NCBI GenBank assembly: GCA_027704905.1
Contig: CM051016.1
Location: 7,602,461-7,666,460, forward strand
Origin: Muraenolepis orangiensis
Lineage: Eukaryota; Chordata; Actinopteri; Gadiformes; Muraenolepididae
Reading direction: 5' to 3'
DNA: 64,000 bases
The notes under the pieces are model-generated. The model saw nothing but the letters and a program-made list of their open reading frames with translations, did no database searches and had not been told where the DNA came from. Both the position numbers and the translations under genes were made by a program. Position 1 is the first letter of the stretch. Every line of letters begins with the position of its first letter. Shown here one piece after another: positions 49,383 to 60,357 of the stretch.

Positions 49383-50171
49383 TGTCACAATAGCTATTCT
49401 CCCTGCCTCCACCAGAGGGCAGCATCAGCCCGTGGTAATTCTCACCCTTCACCTGCAGTGCATCTCAATCAACCTATTTAATAATTATATTTAAGCCCAC
49501 CTCCACACACTCACTCTTCACCAGATTGTTCCTGATTGTGCAGACTCTCCAGCGTTTACTTCCCAGACCGATTCCTGTTACCGACCCTGCCTGCCCCGGA
49601 CCTGCCTGCCTCACCTGTTCCCCGATCGTCTGCCTGTCCCCGACTACCTCTCTGTCTGTCCCCGTCTGGTTCGTCTGCCCTACCCGGCTCCTGATCGTCT
49701 GCCTGTCCCCGACTACCTCTCTGTCTGTCCCCGTCTGGTTCGTCTGCCCTACCCGGCTCCTGATCGTCTGCCTGTCCCCGACTACCTCTCTGTCTGTCCC
49801 TTTCTGGTTCGTCTGCCCTACCCGGCTCCTGATCGTCTGCCTGTCCCCGACTACCTCTCTGTCTGTCCCCGTCTGGTTCGTCTGTCCTACCCGGCTCCTG
49901 ATCTGCTGCCTGTCCCCGACTACCTCTCTGTCTGTCCCCGTCTGGTTCGTCTGTCCTACCCGGCTCCTGATCGTCTGCCTGTCCCCGACTACCTCTCTGT
50001 CTGTCCCTGTCTGGTTCGTCTGTCCTACCCGGCTCCTGATCGTCTGCCTGTCCCCGACTACCTCTCTGTCTGTCCCTGTCTGGTTCGACTGAGTGATCAT
50101 TGACATTAAATATTACAAACTGTCCTTGGTGTCCCGTGTGCTGCATTTGTGTCCTAACTCAATCCGTGACA
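49383..50171 (+). mobile_element. Solo LTR (Gypsy-type) with internal 69-bp minisatellite
   Basis: 789 bp, TGTCACAATAGC ... CAATCCGTGACA, left flank TACAT. It has a TATA-like tatatttaag at about 49,487 and ATTAAA near 50,105. Seven 69-bp units (gatcgtctgcctgtccccga + ctacctctctgtctgtcc ...) lie at 49,620-50,090; as 69 is a multiple of three they stay open on both strands. The duplicate at 34,613 lacks the units. Confidence 0.88.
49409..49422 (+). promoter_or_regulatory. CTCF-like motif in the solo LTR (copy 2)
   Basis: CCACCAGAGGGCAG, identical to 34,639-34,652. Confidence 0.5.
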
Positions 50172-50248
50172 AACATGCATACATACATATTATACATACA
50201 TACATACATACATACATACATACATACATACATACATACATACATACA

Positions 50249-50279
<31 letters not shown>

Positions 50280-50305
50280 TAAACATACATACATACATAT
50301 TAAAA
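50172..50305. repeat. (CATA)n tetranucleotide repeat
   Basis: About 130 bp of catacata on the right of the LTR. Confidence 0.97.
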
Positions 50306-50329
50306 ACAATCCTTTATTCAGAATGGGGA

Positions 50330-51165
50330 AACTACTTAAAACCTCTGTTGAATTAAAGCTATGGTGTGTATCTCTGGATGACTAAATGACCCATGTGTGT
50401 CAGACTGACTTCATGTCACTTCATAAAATACTACTTCAGGGGGATGTCCAGGTTTCTGCTCTTAAAAACATCTAAAAGTATGTCTCAAAAGACATTCAGT
50501 ATCTCTCAGGGAGACGTAGGAACTCTAGCAGGCAGAGTGGTGGGAACATATTTATCATGGTTGTCTATGAGTCAAAGGCCAAACTGACCTCACTAAAAGA
50601 TGTTGTATATTAAACATATTCTGTTAGCAGTAAACTGTAGTGATTCAAATGATGTCCTCTTTCAGCAGATGTGCAGCTGTGTCTCTTGAGGGACTAAATG
50701 CTAGTGGAAATGTAGGGCTGATGTTCTCATAAGAGTCTCTGGAGATTCCAGTCATAGCAGTATGTGTGCATGTCCACAAGCCAAGTCAGCGCTTCCCTCT
50801 AGTGTCAAACCAGAGTCATTACCATAACCAGTGATTCCATGAACTAAACTCTGCTCAGGTCCATCTTTAATAATAGCTCACAGCTTCAGGACTAGTCTGC
50901 TTGTCATTGGGTCAGCCTGGTAGCAGACAGAGGCTAGTGTTTAGTGTTGTTCCTCTTGGCATGCTTAGCTGCCAGGATGAGGGCTGTGAGGGTGGACCGA
51001 GGCTCGGCTCGGAATCCAAGATAGAGTCCAAGATAGAAGCTTTGTGATTATGAGGAGCCAAGTGGTGTTGTTGTGTTGAACTTTCTTGAAGGGGGTAAAC
51101 AGAGCAAAGTGTATTGTGGAGTGACCAGGCTGACAAGGCCCTCCACATGGGCTGGGGAGAGATGT
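50330..51165 (+). repeat. Duplicated flank F3
   Basis: Near-identical copy of F1 (34,870-35,735). It ends at gagagatgtcagc, where it joins the 32-bp array directly; unit 1 instead continues with other sequence, an array and the V pseudogene. Confidence 0.85.
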
Positions 51166-51750
51166 CAGCTGTAGTTGAGGTAGTAGTTGTATGTTATATG
51201 TTGTAGTTGAGGTAGTCGTTGTATGTTATATGTGGTAATTGAGGTTGTAGCTGTACATAATATGTGGTATTTGAGGTAATAATTGTATATGTGGTAGTTG
51301 TGGTAGTAGCTGCATATAAAATGTGGTAGTTGAGTTAGAAGTAGTATATAATATGTGGTAGTTGAGTTAGTAGTAGTATATAATATGTGGTAGTTGAGTT
51401 AGTAGTAGTATATAATATGTGGTAGTTGAGTTAGTAGTAGCATATAATATGAGTTAGTTGAGTTAGTAGTAGTATATAATATGTGGTAGTTGAGTTAGTA
51501 GTAGTATATAACATGTGTTAGTTGAGTTAGTAGTAGTATATAATATGTGGTAGTTGAGTTAGTAGTAGTATATAACATGTGGTAGTTGATGTAGTAGTAG
51601 TATTTCATATGTTGTAGTTGAGGTAGTCGTTGTATATAATATGTGGTAATTGAGGTTGTAGCTGTACATAATAGGTGGTATTTGAGGTAATAGTTGTATA
51701 TGTGGTAGTTGAGGTCATAGTTCTATATGATATGTGGCAGTTGAATTAGT
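51166..51750. repeat. 32-bp minisatellite, short array of unit 2
   Basis: tgtagttgaggtagtagttg and gtagttgagttagtagtagt units; the same family as the large arrays. Confidence 0.92.
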
Positions 51751-51769
51751 AGTGTCTGTCCCCACTGTC

Positions 51770-52740
51770 ACCACCTCAAACAGATCACAACATTCCCCAA
51801 CCAGAAGCCGGTGATGAACAGAGAGGTCCTCCTACTCCTAAAGGCACGTGAGCTTTTAGGTCGGGCGATGCACTGGCCTACTGTTTAGCCAGGGCTAATC
51901 TGAAAAGGGCATCAAGCGGGCCAAGCTCAAACACAAGCGAAGGGTCGAAGACCACTTCAACAACTCCGATCCCCGACGCATGTGGCAGGGCATCCAGGCC
52001 ATCACGGATTATAAACCCTCCAACAACTCCCCCCCAACCACTGACTCATCCCTCCCTGACGAACTTAATCATTTTTTTGCTCGCTATGACCGGAACAACC
52101 CCGAACGGCCCACCAGGGCTCCTCTCCCCGTTGACCACCAACCCCTCACCCTATCCCCCACAGACGTGCGTGCGGCACTGAGCAGAACAAATGCGCATAA
52201 GGCAGCTGATCCTGATGGCATCCCCGGTGGCGTGCTCAGGAACTGCGCTGAGCGGCTGACCGAGGTCCTTACTGACATTTTCAACTTGTCACTAGCTCAG
52301 GCAGTTGTCCCTGTGTGCTTTAAAACCACCTCCATTGTGCCAGTGCCAAAACACTCTTCTGCAGCGAGCCTCAACGACTTCTGCCCTGTTGCCCTCACCC
52401 CCATCGTCATGAAGTGCTTGGAGAGGCTGGTCCTGGCTCACCTCAAATCTGGCCTCTCACCCTCACTGGATAAACACCAATTTGCCTACCGTGAGAACAG
52501 GAGCACGGAGGACACCATTTCCTCAGCTCTTCACTCCGCTCTCTCCCACCTGGATGAGAGCAACACCCACGTGAGAATGCTGTTCATAGACTTCAGCTCA
52601 GCATTTAACACCATCACCCCCTTCAAACTCATCTTCAAACTGGGTGACCTCATGAAAACCAAGAACCTTGACATCAACCCCTCAGTTTGTAACTGGTTAT
52701 TAGACTTCCTAACCAACTGACCCCAGTCAGTCAGGTTAGA
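51770..52740 (+). pseudogene. Rex1-like LINE, N-terminal RT half (unit 2)
   Basis: Starts with a frameshifted linker (ITTFPNQKPVMNREVLLLLK), then from 51,980 an open frame MWQGIQAITDYKPSNN, AADPDGIPGGVLRNCAERL, FKTTSIVPVPK, VALTPIVMKCLERLVLAHLK and MLFIDFSSAFNTI, stopping after NWLLDFLTN. It covers RT motifs up to the first catalytic block; the FADD part is missing here but present in unit 1 (38,521). It then runs into a CACCTCACCCTAAA repeat and the same C-rich tract and 3' UTR. Confidence 0.87.
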
Positions 52741-53440
52741 CCGTCTCACCTCCTCCACCCTCACCCTAAACACCTCACCCTAAACACCTCACCCTAAACA
52801 CCTCACCCTAAACACCTCACCCTAAACACCTCACCCTAAACACCGGCCCCCCCTGCTGCCACACCTCTGTTGTGCCCCCCCCCCTGCTGCTGCACCTCTG
52901 CTGTGCCCCCCCCCTCTGCTGTGCCCCCCCCCTCTGCTGTCCCCCCCCCCCTGCTGCCCCCGCCACTGCTGCCCCCCCCTCTGCTGCCCCCCCCCTCTGC
53001 TTTCCTCCCCCTCTGCTGTCCCCCCCCTGCAGCAGCCCCCCCTCTACTCCCCCCCCTGCTTCCCTCCCCCACTGCTGCACCCCCCCTCTGCTGCCCCCCC
53101 TCTGCTTTCCTCCCCCTCTGCTGTCCCCCCCCCGCTGCTGCACCTCTGCCGCCCCCCCCCACTGCTGCCCCCCCTCTACTCCCCCCCCCTGCTTCCCTCC
53201 CCCTCTGCTGCCCCCCCCCCCTCTGCTGCACCCCCCCACTGCTGCCCCCCCCTCTGCTGCACCCCCCCACTGCTGCCCCCGCCCGATGCTGCACCTCTGC
53301 TGCCCCCCCCCACTGCTGCCCCCCCTCTACTCCCCCCCTCTGCTTCCCCCCCTGCTCCCCTCCCCCCCTCTGCTTCCCCCCCCTGCTCCCCCCCCCCCCT
53401 CTGCTGCCCCCCCCCCCTGCCCCCCCCCCTCTACTCAACA
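52741..53440. repeat. Short tandem (CACCTCACCCTAAA)n and C-rich (CCCCCCTCTGCTG)n tract
   Basis: Six CACCTCACCCTAAA-type units, then about 590 bp of poly-C/TCTGCTG. Longer than the equivalent tract in unit 1. Confidence 0.92.
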
Positions 53441-54030
53441 CCTATAATAATCACCACCAATGTCTTTGACTAACTGTAAAAAAGAAGAAAGAAAAAACAA
53501 ACTGTAAAAACAAACTGTAACCGTAACAATGGAAGTCAGGTGATCATCCTACACAATACTCATGTAGGGGCCATAGCCATCCCGTGGAATCCCACGGGCA
53601 ATGCGCTAGTATTTATTACTAAGATACCTGTTTACTGTACCTGCCATATAGATTTAAATCTCAACTGTTGATAGAACTGCTCCTACCCCTGTGTATACAT
53701 TTATATATACCATACATTTATATATGCTCACTTGTATATTCATTTACATTTATATATTTGTATCCTGCTTTCAATAAGGGCATACCCCTGATCACTACCT
53801 GTTAAATACTCACTTAGCTGTATATACATATACCTTATTATATTATTGTGCTGCTCATATCCCATTTAATACCTAGACTGTCTTTAAACCAGTACATTAA
53901 ACTGTAAATGATATTATATCACCAGCCACTTTACTGCTACATGTGCCCTCTGGTTAGATGCTCCATTATTATCACTGTACTGTACTGTGCTGTGAAATGA
54001 CATTACATTAGAATCTAATCTAATCTAATC
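53441..54030 (+). mobile_element. LINE 3' UTR and (AATCT)n tail, unit 2
   Basis: Near-identical to 39,481-40,335 apart from the insert of about 180 bp in unit 1. It ends in (taatc)n. Confidence 0.8.
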
Positions 54031-56258
54031 TAGTTGTATATAATATGTGGTAGTTGAGTTAGTAGTAGTATATAATATGTGGTAGTTGAGGTAGTAGTAG
54101 TATATAATATGTGGTAGTTGAGGTAGTAGTAGTATATAATATGTGGTAGTTGAGGTAGTAGTAGTATATAATATGTGGTAGTTGAGGTAGTAGTAGTATA
54201 TAACATGTGGTAGTTGAGTTAGTAGTAGTATATAACATGTGGTAGTTGAGTTAGTAGTAGTATATAACATGTGATAGTTGAGGTAGTAGTAGTATATAAC
54301 ATGTGGTAGTTGAGTTAGTAGTAGTATATAACATGTGGTAGTTGAGGTAGTAGTAGTATATACTATGTGGTAGTTGAGGTAGTAGTAGTATATAATATGT
54401 GGTAGTTGAGGTCGTAGTAGTATATAACATGTGGTAGTTGAGGTAGTAGCAGTATATAACATGTGGTAGTTGAGGTAGTAGTAGTATATACTATGTGGTA
54501 GTTGAGTTAGTAGTATATAACATGTGGTAGTTGAGGTAGTAGTAGTATATAACATGTGGTAGTTGAGGTAGTATTAGTATATTACATGTGGTAGTTGAGG
54601 TAGTAGTAGTATATACTATGTGGTAGTTGAGTTAGTAGTATATAACATGTGGTAGTTGAGGTAGTAGTAGTATATAACATGTGGTAGTTGAGTTAGTAGT
54701 AGTATATACTATGTGGTAGTTGAGGTAGTAGTAGTATATACTATGTGGTAGTTGAGGTAGTAGTAGTATATAACATGTGGTAGTTGAGGTAGTAGTAGTA
54801 TATAACATGTGGTAGTTGAGGTAGTAGTAGTATATAACATGTGGTAGTTGAGGTAGTAGTATTATATAACATGTGGTAGTTGAGGTAGTAGTAGTATATA
54901 ACATGTGGTAGTTGAGTTAGTAGTAGTATATAACATGTGGTAGTTGAGGTAGTAGTAGTATATAACATGTGGTAGTTGAGGTAGTAGTAGTATATACATG
55001 TGGTAGTTGAGTTAGTAGTAGTATATACCATGTGGTAGTTGAGGTAGTAGTAGTATATAACATGTGGTAGTTGAGGTAGTAGTAGTATATAACATGTGGT
55101 AGTTGAGTTAGTAGTAGTATATAACATGTGATAGTTGAGGTAGTAGTAGTATATAACATGTGGTAGTTGAGTTAGTAGTAGTATATAACATGTGGTAGTT
55201 GAGGTAGTAGTAGTATATACTATGTGGTAGTTGAGGTAGTAGTAGTATATAATATGTGGTAGTTGAGGTCGTAGTAGTATATAACATGTGGTAGTTGAGG
55301 TAGTAGCAGTATATAACATGTGGTAGTTGAGGTAGTAGTAGTATATACTATGTGGTAGTTGAGTTAGTAGTATATAACATGTGGTAGTTGAGGTAGTAGT
55401 AGTATATAACATGTGGTAGTTGAGGTAGTATTAGTATATTACATGTGGTAGTTGAGGTAGTAGTAGTATATACTATGTGGTAGTTGAGTTAGTAGTATAT
55501 AACATGTGGTAGTTGAGGTAGTAGTAGTATATAACATGTGGTAGTTGAGTTAGTAGTAGTATATACTATGTGGTAGTTGAGGTAGTAGTAGTATATACTA
55601 TGTGGTAGTTGAGGTAGTAGTAGTATATAACATGTGGTAGTTGAGGTAGTAGTAGTATATAACATGTGGTAGTTGAGGTAGTAGTAGTATATAACATGTG
55701 GTAGTTGAGGTAGTAGTATTATATAACATGTGGTAGTTGAGGTAGTAGTAGTATATAACATGTGGTAGTTGAGTTAGTAGTAGTATATAACATGTGGTAG
55801 TCGAGGTAGTAGTAGTATATAACATGTGGTAGTTGAGGTAGTAGTAGTATATACCATGTGGTAGTTGAGTTAGTAGTAGTATATACCATGTGGTAGTTGA
55901 GGTAGTAGTAGTATATAACATGTGGTAGTTGAGGTAGTAGTAGTATATAACATGTGGTAGTTGAGGTAGTAGTAGTATATAACATGTGGTAGTTGAGGTA
56001 GTAGTAGTATATAACATGTGGTAGTTGAGTTAGTAGTAGTATATAACATGTGGTAGTTGAGGTAGTAGTATATACCATGTGGTAGTTGAGGTAGTAGTAG
56101 TATATAACATGTGGTAGTTGAGGTAGTAGTAGTATATAACATGTGGTAGTTGAGGTAGTAGTAGTATATAACATGTGGTAGTTGAGGTAGTAGTAGTATA
56201 TAACATGTGGTAGTTGAGTTAGTAGTAGTATATAACATGTGGTAGTTGAGGTAGTATC
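54031..56258. repeat. 32-bp minisatellite, large array of unit 2 (about 70 copies)
   Basis: Same unit as 40,336-42,905. It contains an internal higher-order duplication: the pattern of unit variants ending at 54,555 and 54,904 recurs 857 bp later (55,412 and 55,761). Several 29-31-bp units occur. Confidence 0.97.
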
Positions 56259-56421
56259 TGTATATTTCATAGTGTAGAGCAGTATAAAGCTGGTTCTTGG
56301 TTGAGGCCCCTGGTTAGAGCAGCTCTGTGCTCAGTGCTCTGTGTCAGAGTCTCTTCCCCCTCAGCAGCTGCAGCAGGTTCCTGCTGTAACGACTCAGTGA
56401 CTACACAGTCTGACTGAGGGA

Positions 56422-56449
56422 GGTTTATGTACGGCTCTCAATCACTGTG
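56422..56449 (-). promoter_or_regulatory. V2 recombination signal, 12-bp spacer
   Basis: Heptamer CACAGTG (56,449-56,443), 12-nt spacer and nonamer ACATAAACC (56,430-56,422), identical to V1 including the spacer. Confidence 0.93.
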
Positions 56450-56906
56450 TGAACACATAAACACTACAGTGACTCTGACAGTGATAAACTGCTGCGTCTT
56501 CAGGCTGGGCTCCGGCGATGGTCAGTGAGAAGTCAGTTCTGCCTCCACTGCCACTAAACCGAGCTGGTGTTGGTGATACTAGTTGGTTTGTATATTTCAT
56601 GATGAGCTTGGGGGCTTCTCCGGGTTTCTGTTGGTACCAGAATATGTGATCACCATTGAAAACCGCTTGGTTGGTTTTACAGGTCAGTGTGACTCTGGAT
56701 CCTGCAGTAACAGACTCTACTGGTGGCTGGGTCACAGTCACCTGACTGCTGGTTCCTATAGAAAACAAACAAACATAACATGGAGTCATCCAACAGAAAA
56801 CACAAGCAAACACAGACGGGTGGTCCACATGTGGATGGAGAGGAATGAACCCACCTGTTAAGGATCCACAGACCACTGTCCAGAAAAGGATGGTGAGGTG
56901 GTTCAT
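56450..56906 (-). CDS. Immunoglobulin light-chain V segment 2 (κ-like), functional-looking
   Basis: Leader exon 56,906-56,855, a 99-bp intron open in frame, and V exon 56,755-56,450. The leader, intron and promoter match V1. The V domain has VTLTCKTNQAVFNGDHIFWY (FR1 Cys, shorter CDR1, FR2 Trp), QQKPGEAPKLIMKYTNQLV, ARFSGSGGRTDFSLTIA and DAAVYHCQSHCSVYVF. An extra cysteine lies in the germline CDR3, and 28 nt follow the conserved Cys codon. Differences from V1 concentrate in CDR1 and CDR3. Confidence 0.93.
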
Positions 56907-56970
56907 GGTTGCCACGGTTTCTGGGGGGTTGAGTGACAGCTCAGAGTCCTGCAGTGTTGAACTGAGAGGA

Positions 56971-57015
56971 CTTTTAAACCCTCTCAGAAGCCCAGTTTCA
57001 GCTCAGCATGCAAAG
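56971..57015 (-). promoter_or_regulatory. V2 promoter: octamer-like and TATA-like elements
   Basis: CTTTGCAT (57,015-57,008) and TTTAAAAG (56,978-56,971) on -, same spacing as V1. Confidence 0.75.
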
Positions 57016-57025
57016 CTTCCTCTGT

Positions 57026-57262
57026 ATGGAAATGACCTGTTTCCACTCATCACACTGGGGGTGAGAGTGAACCACCTGTTTCCACTCATCACACTGGGGG
57101 TGAGAGTGAACCACCTGTTTCCACTCATCACACTGGGGGTGAGAGTGAACCACCTGTTTCCACTCATCACACTGAGGGTGAGAGTGAACCACCTGTTTCC
57201 ACTCATCTCACTGGGGGTGAGAGTCAACCACCTGTTTCCACTCATCTCACTGGGGGTTAGGG
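57026..57262. repeat. 39-bp E-box array upstream of V2
   Basis: Six units, as in cassette 1: five CACCTG and one GACCTG nearest the promoter. Confidence 0.93.
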
Positions 57263-57738
57263 TGAATGCATACATTCTGGGAGGACCTCTGTATCTCTTC
57301 TACATTCACACTTTATGGAATACGATGTGGATTTAGCTGCAAACAATCAGAATTCATCATCCGTGACTTTTTTCCGATTCATGTTTTTCTTGGTTTGTTT
57401 GACATTCTTAAATGTTCTACTTCTTTAAAAAAATACAAATGTCCTAGTTTCTTTAAAAAACATAATAATGTATAGTAGTATTATCTTTGTAATTAATTTA
57501 TCTATATTTCACTTTCATCTTAATTAAGTTAGGTGAGTGCACTTGAGATAATGGGATAATCAAATGTCTTTCAAATATTTTTAGAATAATACATGCAGAA
57601 TAAATACAATCCATACCTTCAAACACTTAGTAAAAGTAACTAACCAGGGCTTGAGTTGATCAAATGTGAATTCCTTCATAGTTTCCTGTGATAAGTTAGT
57701 GTCTATGTGTCAGTGAGATGTGTCTTCAATGGGAGGGA
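57263..57738. other. V2-J2 spacer, no gene seen
   Basis: Homologous to 43,926-44,382 with small indels. Confidence 0.6.
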
Positions 57739-57777
57739 GGTTTTTGTACAGACTCTTATTGAGGATGTATCACTGTG
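57739..57777 (+). promoter_or_regulatory. J2 recombination signal, 23-bp spacer
   Basis: GGTTTTTGT (57,739-57,747), 23 nt, CACTGTG (57,771-57,777); identical to J1. Confidence 0.96.
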
Positions 57778-57815
57778 GTACACTTTTGGTGGAGGCACCA
57801 AACTCACCGTTGACT
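57778..57815 (+). CDS. Immunoglobulin light-chain J segment 2
   Basis: 38 bp encoding YTFGGGTKLTVD, then GTAAGT. It differs from J1 by F to Y at the junction residue and E to K. Confidence 0.95.
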
Positions 57816-58256
57816 GTAAGTACAAGGACACTTTTCTTTATCTGACATAACTCCCTAAACATTACCTTTATATCGAAATAGAACTAAAGAATTGATTATT
57901 TTAATTTATATTCTAAAATATTATATTATAATCTTTTAAACTTCTAAATGTTTGGTTGTTAAGGGCAGTAGACACACATTATTGATTGGAGTTCAGTCAC
58001 TTAATGTTATTACTTACATTGTTTTTGTAATGATTTAATTATGATGAACATTCATCATTTATTAAGCATATCATTGATTTACTTTGTATTTCATGAAATG
58101 GGCTAACAAGTATCCTTCAAGTTCAGTTTAGACTTCTTAAAAGTCGTAATTGAATGAATAGAACATTTAATTAGCAAATGTATTTTTGTGCTGAAATGTT
58201 CCCATTAAATTATTCTGTAGTGTTTTGGCCGAACGTTGAATTAAATATAAGAAAAG

Positions 58257-58301
58257 GGAAGTGAGAAACTAATCTGAAGAAGTTCTGCCACCTGACAGCT
58301 G
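58257..58301 (+). promoter_or_regulatory. Candidate J-C intron enhancer core 2
   Basis: GGAAGTGAGAAAC at 58,257, CACCTG at 58,289 and CAGCTG at 58,296. It keeps the cassette 1 layout while nearby intron sequence has many indels. Confidence 0.5.
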
Positions 58302-58364
58302 TAGAAACATTCAAATGTGTCTCATGTATTCAATTATATTAATGTGGAAATTTATATAAATTAA

Positions 58365-58552
58365 ATTGGTGACAGGATAGCTCTGTCTTTTGGGACTTGG
58401 GAACCGGAAGGTCCCGGTTCAAGTCCCCGAAACACCTGGTCACTGTCGAGGTGCCCTTGAGCAAGACCACAGCTTCTAATACTAGGATGGGTTAAATGAA
58501 CACATTTCACTGTGTGTGTACATGTATGAGACCAATAAAGAGGATTTAAGAT
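58365..58552 (+). mobile_element. Decayed SINE in the J2-C2 intron
   Basis: Same SINE as 44,996-45,235 (cccggttcaagtccccgaaa, accaataaagaggattt), with about 50 bp lost from its body. Confidence 0.7.
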
Positions 58553-58590
58553 TTAGAAATAAATATATGAATGAAAAATGATAAATGATA

Positions 58591-58633
58591 CCATGACACA
58601 TTTAAATGTTTGAAACATTTAAATGTGTCATGG
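58591..58633. repeat. Perfect 21-bp-arm palindrome in the J2-C2 intron
   Basis: Left arm ccatgacacatttaaatgtt+t, centre g, right arm the exact complement. The cassette 1 copy is imperfect. Confidence 0.95.
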
Positions 58634-58771
58634 TTTCATTTATATTCATTTCCACATTTCAATCAACAATTCCAACAGTTGATGAATCTTCCAGTCCTCT
58701 GTGCTCCCTATGAGCGGCCATGTTAAGGGAGCCAGTTGTCCACTTGTCTCCTCTCTCTCTCTCTCTTCCAG

Positions 58772-59094
58772 TGGGAGTGGTTCAGCCCACGCTGAGCCTC
58801 CTTCCTCCCTCCAGAGTGGAGCTGGAGCAGGGCAGGGCTACAGTGCTGTGTTTGGCCACTGGGGGCTTCCCCTCAGACTGGAAGCTTGGCTGGAAGGTGG
58901 GTTGCAGCAGCATGTCTGCCGGGGTGTCGGATAGCCCGGGGGTCCTGGGGAAAGATGGCACCTACAGCCGGAGCAGCGCCCTGACCCTCCCTGCGGACCA
59001 GTGGAAGAAGGCGGGCTCAGTGAGCTGTGAGGCCAGTAGGAGCGGCCAGACGCCTGTCACTCAAACCCTGAATCCTGACCAGTGTTCAGAGTAG
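58772..59094 (+). CDS. Immunoglobulin light-chain constant domain 2
   Basis: Same exon structure and length as C1 (323 bp including stop). It differs at GWKVGCSSMSAGV (C1 has GWKVGGSSRSAGV) and LPADQWKKAG (C1 has LPADEWKKAG). The first change adds a cysteine absent from C1. The Ig-fold cysteines, tryptophan and terminal NPDQCSE are kept. AATAAA lies at 59,280. Confidence 0.95.
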
Positions 59095-59279
59095 AGAGGC
59101 TCCAGCATGGAAGTAGTGTAGAATACAAATCTCCTCTGACACGTCTGCTTTCTATCTCTCTGTCTAAGGTAGCTGCAGCTTTTGATGACCTCCATCAATA
59201 TCACATGTCTTTGAGCCATTAGCATTACGCTTCATGGTCTGTTACCCCTTTGCTTGAGTTTGTCACATGTTGAACATTT

Positions 59280-59285
59280 AATAAA
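59280..59285 (+). terminator. C2 polyadenylation signal AATAAA
   Basis: Same position relative to the stop as in C1. Confidence 0.8.
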
Positions 59286-59439
59286 GATGTAAAAAAAACA
59301 ATGATTTATTGTCATCATTTCTGATGGTATATCTTCTGTCCATGCTCTAACAAGTATAACACCTCTTCTATTTCTTCATTAAATATTTGACCAGCCGTTT
59401 GAATGAAGGGTAAAGCTGTGGTTTGTCTCATCTCTGAAT

Positions 59440-60105
59440 GACCAAAGTGTTGCTTGTGTGGCTCTTCTTGGAAGGTGTGTTCACTGGATCCAGTGGACCA
59501 GTGTCAGTCATAGAGACACTGCTGCTGAAATGACCCATGTGTTTCAGACTGACTTCATGTCACTTCATCAAACAGTAGTTCAGGGTGTCCAGGTTTCTGC
59601 ACATGTAACAGACGCCAGCAGGTGGCGCTGTGCAGTGGTAAACCTCACTCCCTGACACCTAAATAGACGTTCTAGCGATGAAGCTAGGGCCTGTGGGTTT
59701 GAGCTCTCACGTTAGAACGTGGCCTCTCGTGCCGGAGGTGGTCAGTTCCAGTAATAGTAACAGTAACAGTCAGTGCTCAGTGCTGGACACTGACTGTTAC
59801 ACACATACCAACTTAGAAACGTGTAGAAGTACGTCTGGAGAGACATTCAGTATCTCTCACGGAGACAGAGGATCCCTAGCATGCTGAGTGGTGGAAACAG
59901 TTCCATATTAATCATGGTTGAGTTTATTAGTCAAAGACCAAACCGACATCATCTCTTAAAGATGTGGTTCATTAACCGTATTCTGTGAGCAGTGAACCGT
60001 AGCTATTCAAATGATCTCCAGTTTTAGCTGACGCCCACCTGGGTCTCTAGAGGGACAGAAAGTCAGTGGAGGTTTTCAGAAGAGTCTCTGGAGATTACAG
60101 TGAAA
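59440..60105 (+). repeat. Duplicated 3' flank F4 downstream of C2
   Basis: Near-identical to F2 (46,090-46,745), with the CTCF-like motif. Confidence 0.85.
59613..59632 (+). promoter_or_regulatory. CTCF-like motif downstream of C2
   Basis: cgCCAGCAGGTGGCGCtgtg, identical to 46,260-46,279. Confidence 0.6.
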
Positions 60106-60106
60106 G

Positions 60107-60218
<112 letters not shown>

Positions 60219-60357
60219 GTTTCTACATACCGGCTCAGTGGTGCCCTCTTGTGTCAAACCATTGTTTTATTACAAGCCATTGCTACAAAGAGTGAATCCA
60301 AAACGGTGAGTCAATGATGTAGTAGTTGTATATAATATGTTGTAGTTGAGGCAGTAG

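Noticed and set aside
49526..50106. 188-210-codon frames with 23-residue repeats
   Set aside because: They arise from the 69-bp minisatellite inside a solo LTR; the duplicate LTR lacks it entirely.
52870..53469. Pro/Leu/Cys-rich frames of about 200 codons
   Set aside because: Translation of a poly-C/CTGCTG tract belonging to the LINE 3' region.
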